DNA of 64,000 bases from Solimicrobium sp043758755 (GTDB lineage Bacteria; Pseudomonadota; Gammaproteobacteria; Burkholderiales; Burkholderiaceae_D). A program made the position numbers and the translations under genes. How positions within the stretch are numbered: position 1 is the stretch's first letter; each line of letters starts with the position of its first letter. The stretch is taken from assembly GCA_043758755.1 (NCBI GenBank), contig JAYVMW010000062.1, forward strand, positions 1 to 64,000. Direction: 5' to 3'. This document shows, in pieces, positions 1 through 7,420 of this stretch. The notes under the pieces were generated by a model that was given only the letters and a program-made list of their open reading frames with translations, made no database searches and was not told the origin of the DNA.

Positions 1-2
1 CT

Positions 3-97
3 GAAATCGGTCACGATAAACCAGAATGGCCGGTCACGTTCAATCGGAATGGCCGGTCACGATACCAGAATGACCGGTCACGATGGACCAGAATACC
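3..97. repeat. Tandem 21-23 bp repeats, IS-end-like
   Basis: Four copies of a unit of the form GAATGGCCGGTCACGAT are visible, with the conserved TCACG at 11, 34, 57 and 78. Spacing is therefore 23, 23 and 21 bp. A degenerate further half-unit (AGAATACCCATT) starts at 90, and the series runs off the left edge. Multiple short direct repeats of this kind are known at the ends of IS21-family elements, where they bind the transposase, so this may be the end of an insertion sequence lying to the left. The transposase itself is not in the window, so the family assignment is inference. The linkers are too short (about 5 bp) for a CRISPR array. Confidence 0.5.
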
Positions 98-149
98 CAT
101 TCTTCGGAGCATTCCAAATTTTGAGTCACTAATTACACACTATTTCGAC

Positions 150-533
150 ATGTCAAACTTTGAAGTCGAACTGACTGAATTAAGAAACGAAAATAAATTA
201 TTAAAAGAGTTGCTCGTTTCCCACGGCATAAGTTTGCCAATTTCCGCCGATAAAAAAATAACTGTCAAGCCAACTCATCGGTCAGATTCAGTGCAGTTAA
301 ATCCAACCGAAAAAATTAAATTGTTTAGAAGCCTATTCCGTGGAAGGGATGATGTTTATCCTATTCGATGGGAGAGTTCGCAAAGCGGAAAAACCGGCTA
401 TTCACCAGTGTGTGCAAATGAATGGCGGAAAGGGGTATGTGAAAAGCCCCGAATTAAATGTGGCGATTGCAATCACGGATTATATGTTCCTATATTTATT
501 ACCGCCAGAGTATTGATGCAGTTCTCGCAGTAA
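150..533 (+). pseudogene. Truncated TOTE conflict-system primase (N-terminal fragment)
   Basis: The 127-residue frame starts with a short leucine-rich coiled coil (about residues 5-25). It continues with the conserved N-terminal block of TOTE-type archaeo-eukaryotic primase proteins: EKIKLFRSLFRGRDDVYPIRW at about 55-75, the Y-S-P-x-C-x-N-E-W segment at about 84-92, and a G-V-C-E-K-P-R-I-K-C-G-D-C cysteine block at about 95-107. The full-length relatives I know of are many hundreds of residues long, with the primase catalytic residues and a superfamily II helicase following. Here homology stops around residue 115 (position ~495), where the frame runs into the reverse complement of a truncated integrase and ends. 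The start matches the usual N-terminus, so the 5' end looks original and the 3' end deleted. No convincing ribosome binding site precedes the ATG. The family call comes from remembered motifs; function is surely lost. Confidence 0.72.
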
Positions 534-1433
534 CTCCCAACCCTGCTTCGGCAAAAATGGATGATGGTCAACCTTCCGGGGATTTAATTTCTTTTTCCCC
601 ATTTTCATGCGCTGCCAAGGTATGACCCACTTCTCATTTTCCAGATCAATTTCGGACCACTCAGTTGTAGTTAATTCGCTCGTTCGAACAAATGTCAGCA
701 TCATTAACCTAAACATAATTCTTGTGGTTGGATACATCCGCCCCTCAATTTTTTTAAATGTCTGCAGGAATTCAGGTAACTCATCGACTGTAATTGCGGC
801 ATGGTGCCCTTTAGAGGTGGCTTTGAGAGCTCCTCGCAAATGCGGTACAGGATCGGAGTCTGCCTTTCCCGTGGCAATTGCATAGCGAAATATCTGGCCG
901 CAAATTTGTCCCTGCCGCTTTGCCATGTCGGTAGCACCACGATTTTCGATTTGCCGAAGCATATCCAAAATAATTGGAGCCTTAATATTGGAGACCGGCA
1001 GATTGCCGATTATGGGGAAAACGTCCTTTTCCAACCTGTGCAATACGTTTCTTGCGGTGCTTTCTTGCCACGAGTCCGATTTATTGGCGTGCCATTCACG
1101 GGCAACCAATTCAAATGTGTTTGATGAAATAACCCCGGAGGCTATCATTTCATCACGTTTTGCCTGGATTGGATCTATCCCATTGGCGAGTAATTTGCGT
1201 ATTTCAAATCTCTTTTGCCTAGCATCCAACAACGAAATTTCGGGGTAGGGTCCAAACGATAATTTATTTGATTTTTTGGTGACTGGATTGGTGAATTTCA
1301 TTCGCCAGAGTCTTGTCCCAACATTCGTCACCTCCAAGAACAGCCCTCCGCCATCAAATAAAGCATAGGTTTTATCCTTTGGCTTGGCGTTTTTTACCTG
1401 TATATCAGTAAGCGGTTTAACTATTTTCGGCAT
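480..1433 (-). pseudogene. Tyrosine integrase, P4/DUF4102 type, C-terminally truncated
   Basis: This 317-residue frame starts at the ATG giving MPKIVKPLTD; an upstream in-frame start at 1478 is less likely. The N-terminus is the DUF4102 arm-binding domain (FDGGGLFLEVTNVGTRLWR, about residues 25-43; KLSFGPYPEISL, about 55-66). It is followed by the SAM-like core-binding domain (about 95-190) and the first half of the catalytic domain. The first catalytic arginine is visible in FVRTSEL and the beta-hairpin lysine region follows. The frame then ends in GGNKYRNI, so the H-x-x-R box and the tyrosine nucleophile are missing; intact relatives are about 400 residues. The break at about 495-500 coincides with the end of the TOTE fragment, so one deletion probably removed both 3' ends. 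The tRNA-Met 177 bp upstream of its start is the presumed integration target. It should be recombinase-dead. Confidence 0.85.
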
Positions 1434-1531
1434 TTTTAGACCATCCCATTCAACTAGTGGCGAATATGGTCTAAACAATGGACCATAACCATCTATATGT
1501 CAATAAACTGGAATGTACGCGGAAAAACAAG

Positions 1532-1565
1532 AAACCCGCATGAACACTATGTTTCAGGCGGGTTT
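1532..1565. terminator. Bidirectional terminator between integrase and tRNA-Met
   Basis: AAACCCGC at 1532-1539 pairs with GCGGGTTT at 1558-1565 around an 18-nt loop. T runs follow on both strands (GGTTTTTG on plus, CTTGTTTTT on minus). It lies immediately downstream of the minus-strand tRNA and upstream of the integrase start, so it most likely ends the tRNA transcript. Confidence 0.65.
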
Positions 1566-1575
1566 TTGTATTGCA

Positions 1576-1595
1576 TTGGACGCCCGTTGGACGCC
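1576..1595. repeat. Paired TTGGACGCC direct repeat beside tRNA-Met
   Basis: TTGGACGCC occurs at 1576-1584 and again at 1587-1595, an 11-bp periodicity that would put both copies on one face of the helix. The pair sits between the integrase gene and the 3' end of the tRNA gene, where integrase arm-type sites are often found. An arm-site role is inference. No second copy of the tRNA 3' end is visible to the left, so the partner attachment site is lost or outside the window. Confidence 0.4.
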
Positions 1596-1609
1596 GTAAA
1601 ACAGGGAAT

Positions 1610-1686
1610 TGGTGGTGATAGGTGGACTTGAACCACCGACCCCAGCATTATGAGTGCTGTGCTCTAACCAACTGAGCTATATCACC
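1610..1686 (-). tRNA. tRNA-Met (CAT), elongator type
   Basis: Read on the minus strand, the sequence folds as a canonical cloverleaf. The acceptor stem is GGTGATA/TATCACC and the D arm is GCTCAGTTGGTTAGAGC. The anticodon stem-loop CAGCA-CTCATAA-TGCTG has anticodon CAT. The T arm is GGTGG-TTCAAGT-CCACC, the discriminator is A, and CCA is genome-encoded (1612-1610). The first pair G-C and the variable region fit elongator Met rather than initiator tRNA. An isoleucine-inserting tRNA (lysidine-modified CAT) cannot be fully excluded by eye. Its 3' side faces the integrase remnant, consistent with use as an integration site. Confidence 0.93.
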
Positions 1687-1737
1687 AAGTTCAAAGCGAA
1701 GCGCACGATTATGTCTGAGGCGTTGTCGTGTGTCAAG

Positions 1738-1768
1738 AAAAAAGTCGCAAATTTCCGGCGTTTGCGGC
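1738..1768 (-). terminator. Rho-independent terminator of yggS-proC
   Basis: On the minus strand GCCGCAAA (1768-1761) pairs with TTTGCGAC (1751-1744) across a 9-nt loop, and six T residues follow (1743-1738). It lies about 20 bp past the proC stop codon and upstream of tRNA-Met, so it separates the two minus-strand transcription units. Confidence 0.75.
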
Positions 1769-1788
1769 TCTCTCTGTAGCCTTTTTGA

Positions 1789-2634
1789 CTACTTGCCAAA
1801 TTCATCCCCCAACTCCGTGCTGCGCAACGCCGCCGCCTTTAAGGCTTTGACAATCGCCTCCCCCACCCCGCTGTGCTGCATGCTGGTCAGGGCTGCGTAG
1901 GTCGTGCCGCCCTTGGATGTAACACGTTCACGCAGCGTAGCAGTGCTCTCCTCGGACTGGCCGGCCAACTGCACCGCCCCCTGAAAAGTTGCCATCGTCA
2001 GTTGTCGCGCCTGTTCATCGGTAAAACCCATTTCCTGCGCGGCTTTTTGCATGGTCTCCATAAAATAAAATACAAACGCCGGCCCGCTGCCCGATACGGC
2101 GGTGAGCGGATCCAGCATGGCCTCTTCCTCCAGCCAGACCGTCGCACCAACGGCACGCATGATGGCGTCTGCACTGCTGCGCTGCGCTGCACTCACGCCA
2201 GGTGCGGCATACATGCCGGTAATGCCCTGGTTGATCAGTGCCGGCATGTTGGGCATGGTTCTGACAATTGCGGGATAGTCGTTCAGCCAGCGCGACAGAT
2301 CGCCAAAACGGATACCGGCAGCGATTGATATCACCAGCTGGTTCTTGATATGGGGCGCCAGCTGTTCAGCTACTTCGCGCATCTGTTGCGGTTTGACCGA
2401 CATTAAAACCACATCCGATTTGCTGATCTGCTCGTCTATGGTTTGGCTGGTGGTCACACCAAATTTCGACTGCAGATTTTTAAGACTGTCTGCATTGACA
2501 TCCACCACGTGAATATCTGAATGATGGCAGATTGATTCACTGCCTTTGTCGCACAGTCCACCGATCAGGGCACCGGCCATGTTGCCGCCGCCGATAAAGC
2601 TGATTTTGATTTGAGTTGTTGTTTTATTGAGCAT
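1789..2634 (-). CDS. proC: Pyrroline-5-carboxylate reductase
   Basis: ProC catalyses the last step of proline biosynthesis, NAD(P)H-dependent reduction of 1-pyrroline-5-carboxylate to proline, in the cytosol. The dinucleotide-binding motif is clear at the N-terminus (ISFIGGGNMAGALIGGL, about residues 10-26), followed by VLMSVKPQ (about 75-82). The conserved C-terminal dimerisation signature runs from AVSGSGPAF to TSKGGTTYAAL. The frame is open from a TTG at 2649, but the ATG at 2634 (MLNKTTTQ) is the better start, with a GGAAA stretch upstream and the usual length of about 281 residues. The start overlaps the 3' end of yggS by 11 bp, implying translational coupling. yggS-proC is a widely conserved pair. 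Ends at a strong terminator. Confidence 0.95.
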   Translation of the reverse strand: MLNKTTTQIKISFIGGGNMAGALIGGLCDKGSESICHHSDIHVVDVNADSLKNLQSKFGVTTSQTIDEQISKSDVVLMSVKPQQMREVAEQLAPHIKNQLVISIAAGIRFGDLSRWLNDYPAIVRTMPNMPALINQGITGMYAAPGVSAAQRSSADAIMRAVGATVWLEEEAMLDPLTAVSGSGPAFVFYFMETMQKAAQEMGFTDEQARQLTMATFQGAVQLAGQSEESTATLRERVTSKGGTTYAALTSMQHSGVGEAIVKALKAAALRSTELGDEFGK

Positions 2635-3328
2635 AATTACGTTTTCCAAAAATGGCTGTTCCTATTCTGACCATGGTGCTGCCTTCCAGTATGGCGGCTT
2701 CAAGATCAGCCGACATACCCATCGATAAAGTATCCAGATCGAAGCCCTGCGCGTTCAATTGTTCTTTTAACAGACGAACCTGCTGAAAGCTCTTGCGTTG
2801 CAGTTCAACATTGGCAGTAGGTTGCGGAATCGCCATCAATCCGCGCAGGCGCAAATTGGGTAATGCGGCAATCTGTCTGGCCATCTGCACAGTCTGCTCT
2901 GCCGCAATGCCGCTTTTAGTGTGCTCTTCGCTGATATTGATTTGCAAACAAACGTGGAGTGGCGCCATGCCGGCGGGGCGCTGTTCAGACAGGCGCTCTG
3001 CTATCTTGAGGCGATCAACGGAATGAACCCAGTCGAAGTGCTGTGCAATCTGGCGCGTTTTATTACTCTGAATCGGGCCGATAAAGTGCCATTCCAGCAC
3101 CAGTTCCGGGGCAATGCTGTGTAGCTTCGCTATTTTATCCAGCGCTTCCTGCACATAGTTTTCTCCAAAAGCGCTCTGGCCGGCTTTGGCTGCATCAAGA
3201 ACTGCCTCGGCGTCGAAGTTTTTGGAAACGGCCAATAACTGAATTTCGGTAAAAGATCGATCCGCCAGTTGGGCGGCATGAACAATCTGTTGCCGTACGG
3301 CTTGCAAGTTGATCAGGATTGAGGACAT
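2624..3328 (-). CDS. yggS: YggS/PROSC-family PLP homeostasis protein
   Basis: This is a 234-residue fold-type III pyridoxal-phosphate-binding protein of the YggS/PLPBP family, which buffers PLP and influences amino-acid metabolism without a known enzymatic reaction. The PLP lysine lies in LLAVSKNF (about residues 31-38), and family motifs GENYVQEALDK, EWHFIGPIQSNK and the C-terminal SMGMSADLEAAI are present. Length is typical. It overlaps proC downstream and is divergent from pilT, with a 123-bp shared promoter region. The yggS/proC adjacency and the divergent pilT-pilU are a common gammaproteobacterial and betaproteobacterial arrangement. Confidence 0.93.
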   Translation of the reverse strand: MSSILINLQAVRQQIVHAAQLADRSFTEIQLLAVSKNFDAEAVLDAAKAGQSAFGENYVQEALDKIAKLHSIAPELVLEWHFIGPIQSNKTRQIAQHFDWVHSVDRLKIAERLSEQRPAGMAPLHVCLQINISEEHTKSGIAAEQTVQMARQIAALPNLRLRGLMAIPQPTANVELQRKSFQQVRLLKEQLNAQGFDLDTLSMGMSADLEAAILEGSTMVRIGTAIFGKRNYAQ

Positions 3329-3451
3329 AATCAGGCTAATTTACTGCATCACATCATTGAAATTCACAATCCGGCGTATTGCGCATGCCAAAACTGAACG
3401 ATTGTGGAACGACCCGGTTTCATTAATTCATACAGGCCCACAGGATTATAA

Positions 3452-4495
3452 ATGGATATTTCCGAACTACTTGCATTCTCCGTCAAGAATAATGCTTCCG
3501 ATTTACATCTGTCCGCCGGCCTGCCGCCCATGATACGGGTACACGGTGATGTGCGGCGCATTAATTTGCCGCCGCTCGAACATAAAGACGTGCATGCGCT
3601 GATTTACGACATCATGAACGATGGCCAGCGCAAGGCGTATGAAGAATTTCTGGAGTGCGATTTTTCTTTTGCGATCCCTGGCCTGGCCCGTTTCCGGGTG
3701 AATGCCTTCAATCAGGACCGCGGGCCGGCTGCGGTAATGCGTACCATTCCTTCCAAGGTTCTGACGCTGGAACAGTTGAATACGCCAAAAATTTTTGCAG
3801 ATCTGTCGCTCAAGCCGCGCGGTCTGGTGCTGGTTACGGGCCCCACCGGCTCAGGTAAATCGACCACGTTAGCAGCGATGGTGAACCATGTGAATGAAAA
3901 CGAATACGGTCATATTCTAACTGTGGAAGATCCGATCGAATTTGTGCACGAGTCCAAAAAATGTCTGATCAATCAGCGTGAAGTCGGGCCGCACACCTTG
4001 TCGTTCAACAATGCGCTGCGCTCGGCACTGCGTGAAGATCCTGACGTGATTCTGGTCGGTGAGTTGCGCGATCTGGAAACCATCCGTCTGGCGCTGACTG
4101 CAGCCGAAACCGGTCACCTGGTATTTGGAACGCTGCATACTTCGTCTGCCGCCAAAACCATCGATCGTATTGTCGACGTGTTCCCGGCTGAAGAAAAAGA
4201 AATGGTGCGCGCGATGTTGTCCGAATCATTGCAGGCAGTTATTTCACAAACCCTGCTCAAAACCAAAGACGGTTCCGGCCGGGTCGCTGCACATGAAATC
4301 ATGCTCGGCACACCGGCAATTCGCAATCTGATACGCGAATCCAAAATTGCGCAGATGTATTCCGCCATTCAGACTGGCAGTAACGTCGGCATGCAAACGC
4401 TGGATCAGTGTCTGACGGACCTGGTCAAACGTAATCAGATTTCACTTGGCGCGGCTCGCTTTGCTGCCAAAATTCCCGAAAACTTCCCTGGTTAA
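3452..4495 (+). CDS. pilT: Type IV pilus retraction ATPase PilT
   Basis: A 347-residue hexameric secretion-type ATPase that powers depolymerisation and retraction of type IV pili at the inner membrane, driving twitching motility. Visible motifs are Walker A GPTGSGKST (130-138), the Asp box around LTVEDPIEFVH (156-166), Walker B in DVILVGELRD (198-207), and the His box TGHLVFGTLHT (220-230). The PilT-specific AIRNLIRE element lies near the C-terminus (about 288-296). That element is missing in PilB-type extension motors. It is followed after 20 bp by pilU, so both retraction motors are made from one transcript. The structural pilus genes are not in this window. Confidence 0.97.
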   Translation: MDISELLAFSVKNNASDLHLSAGLPPMIRVHGDVRRINLPPLEHKDVHALIYDIMNDGQRKAYEEFLECDFSFAIPGLARFRVNAFNQDRGPAAVMRTIPSKVLTLEQLNTPKIFADLSLKPRGLVLVTGPTGSGKSTTLAAMVNHVNENEYGHILTVEDPIEFVHESKKCLINQREVGPHTLSFNNALRSALREDPDVILVGELRDLETIRLALTAAETGHLVFGTLHTSSAAKTIDRIVDVFPAEEKEMVRAMLSESLQAVISQTLLKTKDGSGRVAAHEIMLGTPAIRNLIRESKIAQMYSAIQTGSNVGMQTLDQCLTDLVKRNQISLGAARFAAKIPENFPG

Positions 4496-4515
4496 TTCAG
4501 AAAGAACTAACGACA

Positions 4516-5652
4516 ATGGAACGCGATCAAGCCACCAAGTTCATGAACGATTTACTGCGTCTGATGGTGTCCAAAAATGGATCAGACCTGTTCATCACTG
4601 CAGACTTTCCGCCCGCCTTTAAGATTGACGGCAAAGTTACTCCGGTTTCCAATCAGCCACTGACTGCCGCGCACACGATCGAGCTGGCGCGCGCCATCAT
4701 GAACGACAAACAGGCCGCCACCTTTGAACAAACCAAGGAATGCAATTTTGCGATCAACCCGGCCGGCCTGGGGCGCTTCCGGGTTTCTGCTTTCGTGCAG
4801 CAAAGCCGGGTTGGCATGGTATTGAGGACCATTACCACCACCATTCCAAAATTTGAAGAACTGGGTCTGCCCAATATTCTGACCGATATCTCCATGACCA
4901 AGCGCGGTCTGGTGATTATGGTGGGTGCTACCGGTTCCGGTAAATCCACCACGCTGGCTGCCATGGTCGGGCACCGCAATCACAACAGCTATGGTCACAT
5001 CATTACGGTTGAAGATCCGATTGAATACGTGCACCCGCATGACAATTGCATCGTCACCCAGCGTGAAGTCGGTATCGATACCGATGACTGGGGCGCGGCA
5101 CTGAAGAATTCTCTGCGCCAGGCGCCAGACGTGATTCAGATTGGTGAAATCCGCGACCGCGAAACCATGGATCATGCCGTGGCGTTTGCTGAAACCGGTC
5201 ACCTGTGTCTGGCCACCCTGCATGCCAACAGCACCAATCAGGCGCTCGATCGTATCATCAACTTTTTCCCGGAAGAGCGGCGCTTGCAATTGCTCATGGA
5301 TCTGTCGCTGAATCTGAAAGCCGTGATTTCACAGCGCCTGATTCCGTTGCGCGGCACCAAGGGACGTGCTGCTGCGCTGGAAATTCTGATCAATACGCCT
5401 CTGATCGGTGATCTGATTTTTAAAGGTCAGGTGCACGAGATCAAGGAAGTGATGAAAAAATCACGCGAGCACGGAATGCAAACGTTCGATCAGTCGCTGT
5501 TTGAACTGTACGAAGCGCAGAAAATTTCGTATGAAGATGCGTTGCGCAACGCCGATTCCGTCAATGAACTGCGCCTTGCCATTATGTTGCACGGCAAAGA
5601 AGCCAAGGAACGTGATCTCAACAGTGGCACCCAGCATCTGGGTATTGTATGA
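4516..5652 (+). CDS. pilU: PilT-dependent accessory retraction ATPase PilU
   Basis: A 378-residue paralogue of PilT. It has Walker A GATGSGKST (137-145), an Asp box in ITVEDPIEYVH, Walker B in DVIQIGEIRD and a His box in ETGHLCLATLHANS. It carries the PilU-typical N-terminus (MNDLLRLMVSKNGSDLFIT) and an extended C-terminus. PilU supports high-force retraction together with PilT and generally cannot replace it. The last four bases ATGA are shared with the start of the glutathione peroxidase gene, which indicates translational coupling. Confidence 0.95.
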   Translation: MERDQATKFMNDLLRLMVSKNGSDLFITADFPPAFKIDGKVTPVSNQPLTAAHTIELARAIMNDKQAATFEQTKECNFAINPAGLGRFRVSAFVQQSRVGMVLRTITTTIPKFEELGLPNILTDISMTKRGLVIMVGATGSGKSTTLAAMVGHRNHNSYGHIITVEDPIEYVHPHDNCIVTQREVGIDTDDWGAALKNSLRQAPDVIQIGEIRDRETMDHAVAFAETGHLCLATLHANSTNQALDRIINFFPEERRLQLLMDLSLNLKAVISQRLIPLRGTKGRAAALEILINTPLIGDLIFKGQVHEIKEVMKKSREHGMQTFDQSLFELYEAQKISYEDALRNADSVNELRLAIMLHGKEAKERDLNSGTQHLGIV

Positions 5653-6134
5653 GCGGTATTTATGACTTTACCGCCAACAGTTTATCCGGTCAGCCGGTCG
5701 CCCTTTCCAGCTACAAAGGCCGTGTCCTGCTGATCGTCAATACCGCCAGCGCCTGTGGTTTCACGCCGCAATACAAAGGTCTGGAAAAAATCTATCAGGA
5801 GTTGAAGGAGCTGGGGCTGGTAGTGCTGGGGTTTCCGTGCAATCAGTTCGGGCATCAGGAGCCGGGGGATGCGTCTGAGATCGGGGCATTTTGCGAGAAA
5901 AACTTTGGCGTGACATTTCCGCTGTTTGAAAAAATTGACGTCAACGGCAGCCATGCGCATCCGCTGTATCAATACCTGAAGAGCCACTCTCCCGGGGTGA
6001 TGGGCAGTGAAGCAATCAAATGGAATTTCACCAAATTTCTGGTTAAAAAAGATGGCACGGTGTTTGGGCGTTATGCGTCGCTGACCAAGCCTGAGGATTT
6101 GGTTCTGGATGTTAAGAAATTATTGGCTGAATAA
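5649..6134 (+). CDS. Glutathione peroxidase family thiol peroxidase
   Basis: A 161-residue cytosolic peroxidase that reduces hydroperoxides. The active site lies in NTASACGFTPQY, with cysteine 36 replacing selenocysteine. The second motif is GFPCNQFGHQEPG (61-73), which supplies glutamine 70 and a possible resolving cysteine 64, and the WNFTKFL motif (125-131) supplies Trp and Asn. Cys-type bacterial members often use thioredoxin rather than glutathione. The start codon overlaps the pilU stop (ATGA). No functional link to pili is known, so the linkage may be only transcriptional convenience. A strong terminator follows. Confidence 0.92.
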   Translation: MSGIYDFTANSLSGQPVALSSYKGRVLLIVNTASACGFTPQYKGLEKIYQELKELGLVVLGFPCNQFGHQEPGDASEIGAFCEKNFGVTFPLFEKIDVNGSHAHPLYQYLKSHSPGVMGSEAIKWNFTKFLVKKDGTVFGRYASLTKPEDLVLDVKKLLAE

Positions 6135-6146
6135 CTTTTTTTAACC

Positions 6147-6180
6147 CAAAAATAACCGGCCTGTGAGCCGGTTATTTTTT
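6147..6180. terminator. Bidirectional terminator between gpo and metF
   Basis: AAATAACCGGC (6150-6160) pairs with GCCGGTTATTT (6167-6177) around a 6-nt loop, with a T run on plus and an A run on the left flank. It lies between two convergent genes and serves both strands. Confidence 0.88.
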
Positions 6181-6182
6181 GA

Positions 6183-7010
6183 TCAAACCAACCGCTGCCA
6201 GATCTGCGTCACCGGCTCCGACTGATTCATCGAATAAAAATGCAGGCCCGGCGCACCGCCGGCCAGCAGCTGCTCGCACAGTTTGCTGACCACATCAAGC
6301 CCAAACGCCTTGATCGAGGCACTGTCGTCGCCATAGCTGGCCAGTTTCAGTCTGATCCAGCGCGGAATTTCCGCCCCACACATATCTGAAAAACGCATGA
6401 GCTGGGTGAAATTGGTAATAGGCATAATGCCTGGCACGATCGGTGCATGAATGCCAATTTTGGCAGCGGCATCAATAAACTGAAAATAGGCATCGGCATT
6501 GTAAAAATACTGAGTGATGGCAGCATTCGCCCCCGCCTGGATTTTGCGGGCAAAGTTGTGCAGATCTTCCTGTGGCGAACGTGCCTGGGGATGCATTTCC
6601 GGATAGGCTGCCACGTCAATCCAGAACCACTCACCGGTTTCCTTGCGGATGAATTCCACCAGTTCGCTGGCATAGCGGAACGAGCCGCCCAGCCCGTAAC
6701 CGCTGGGCATATCGCCGCGCAGTGCCACCAGTTTGCGAATATCGTTGGCCTGGTATTGCTGCAGGATCGCGCGGATCGATTCTTCGTCGCCGCCGATGCA
6801 GGATAAATGCGGGGCTGCAGCCAGTCCCTCGGCACGCATTTCCAGCACCGTGTCGAGCGTTCCCTTTTGGGTGGTGCCGCCGGCGCCGAATGTCACTGAA
6901 AAATAGGAGGGGTTCAATGCAGCAAGTTTGCCGCGGGTTGTGCGTAGCTTTTCTACGCCGTCCGCCGTCTTGGGCGGAAAAAATTCAATGCTGAAATTAG
7001 GTTGCGCCAT
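6183..7010 (-). CDS. metF: 5,10-Methylenetetrahydrofolate reductase
   Basis: MetF reduces methylene-THF to 5-methyl-THF with NADH and FAD, supplying the methyl group for methionine synthesis. The 275-residue protein starts with SIEFFPPKTADG, whose Glu is in the active site, followed by YFSVTFGAGGTT (about 36-47). The flavin-binding strand region LRGDMPSG and the ITQYFYNADAYF segment are also present. It is the last gene of the minus-strand group ahcY / holin-like / metF. Placing metF with ahcY fits a single methyl-cycle unit, and the SAH riboswitch upstream of ahcY may also influence metF. RBS is weak (start ATG at 7010, 8 bp after the upstream stop). Confidence 0.96.
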   Translation of the reverse strand: MAQPNFSIEFFPPKTADGVEKLRTTRGKLAALNPSYFSVTFGAGGTTQKGTLDTVLEMRAEGLAAAPHLSCIGGDEESIRAILQQYQANDIRKLVALRGDMPSGYGLGGSFRYASELVEFIRKETGEWFWIDVAAYPEMHPQARSPQEDLHNFARKIQAGANAAITQYFYNADAYFQFIDAAAKIGIHAPIVPGIMPITNFTQLMRFSDMCGAEIPRWIRLKLASYGDDSASIKAFGLDVVSKLCEQLLAGGAPGLHFYSMNQSEPVTQIWQRLV

Positions 7011-7018
7011 GGTGCAGG

Positions 7019-7360
7019 TCAGTCTTTAATTAAGAGAGTTGAAAGCGCCCAGGAGATCACGCTGTATAAAATAGCGGCCAGAAACGCTGACCAGAATCCT
7101 GCCACGTGAAATCCGACAAACAGGGTCGCTACCATCCAGAACAGCAGTCCGTTGAGCACCAGTACAAACAATCCCAGACTCAGAACCGTAACCGGCAGAG
7201 TCAGAATGATTAATATCGGCCGCAATATGGCATTGACGAACCCGAGCACAATGGCCACCAGCAAAGCGGTGGTGAAGCTGTCGATACTGACGGAATGCAT
7301 CAGGTAAGGCAGAGCCAACAGGGCTAAGGCATTGATTATCCAGGTAGCTAACAGACGCAT
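7019..7360 (-). CDS. 4-TM phage-holin-superfamily IV membrane protein
   Basis: A 113-residue, very hydrophobic protein with four predicted membrane segments (about residues 5-25, 28-50, 57-80 and 88-108). It has the family signature GFVNAILRPILIILTLPV (about 40-57) of the pfam04020 'mycobacterial 4-TMS phage holin' superfamily. Despite the name there are no phage genes around it. The family is widespread as a chromosomal membrane protein of unknown function, commonly placed between ahcY and metF in betaproteobacteria. Its start lies just after a terminator-like hairpin, so expression may depend on readthrough from ahcY. Confidence 0.85.
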   Translation of the reverse strand: MRLLATWIINALALLALPYLMHSVSIDSFTTALLVAIVLGFVNAILRPILIILTLPVTVLSLGLFVLVLNGLLFWMVATLFVGFHVAGFWSAFLAAILYSVISWALSTLLIKD

Positions 7361-7371
7361 ACGATTCTTTC

Positions 7372-7412
7372 AAAAAATCACCACCCGCTTTCACTTGCCG
7401 GTGCGGATGGTG
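7372..7412 (-). terminator. Terminator-like hairpin between ahcY and the holin-like gene
   Basis: On the minus strand CACCATCCGC (7412-7403) pairs with GCGGGTGGTG (7088-side of the loop, 7388-7379) with one G-U wobble. The loop is 14 nt and is followed by A and six Ts (7377-7372). The stem is 10 bp and GC-rich. It starts 9 bp after the ahcY stop and ends 12 bp before the ATG of the next gene. It therefore looks like an intrinsic terminator that would make ahcY mRNA more abundant than the holin-metF part. Confidence 0.7.
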
Positions 7413-7420
7413 AAGTGTGT

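Noticed and set aside
3..97. Repeats at the left edge considered as a CRISPR array
   Set aside because: Units follow each other with only a few bases between, far too short for spacers, and no cas genes are present.
4582..5289. Long open frame (235 codons) on minus inside pilU
   Set aside because: It is the complement of a highly conserved ATPase gene with the expected codon periodicity, and its translation matches nothing recognisable.
7019..7360. Phage-holin annotation taken as evidence of a prophage
   Set aside because: No other phage gene is near, and the gene sits in a methyl-cycle unit; the family name is historical.
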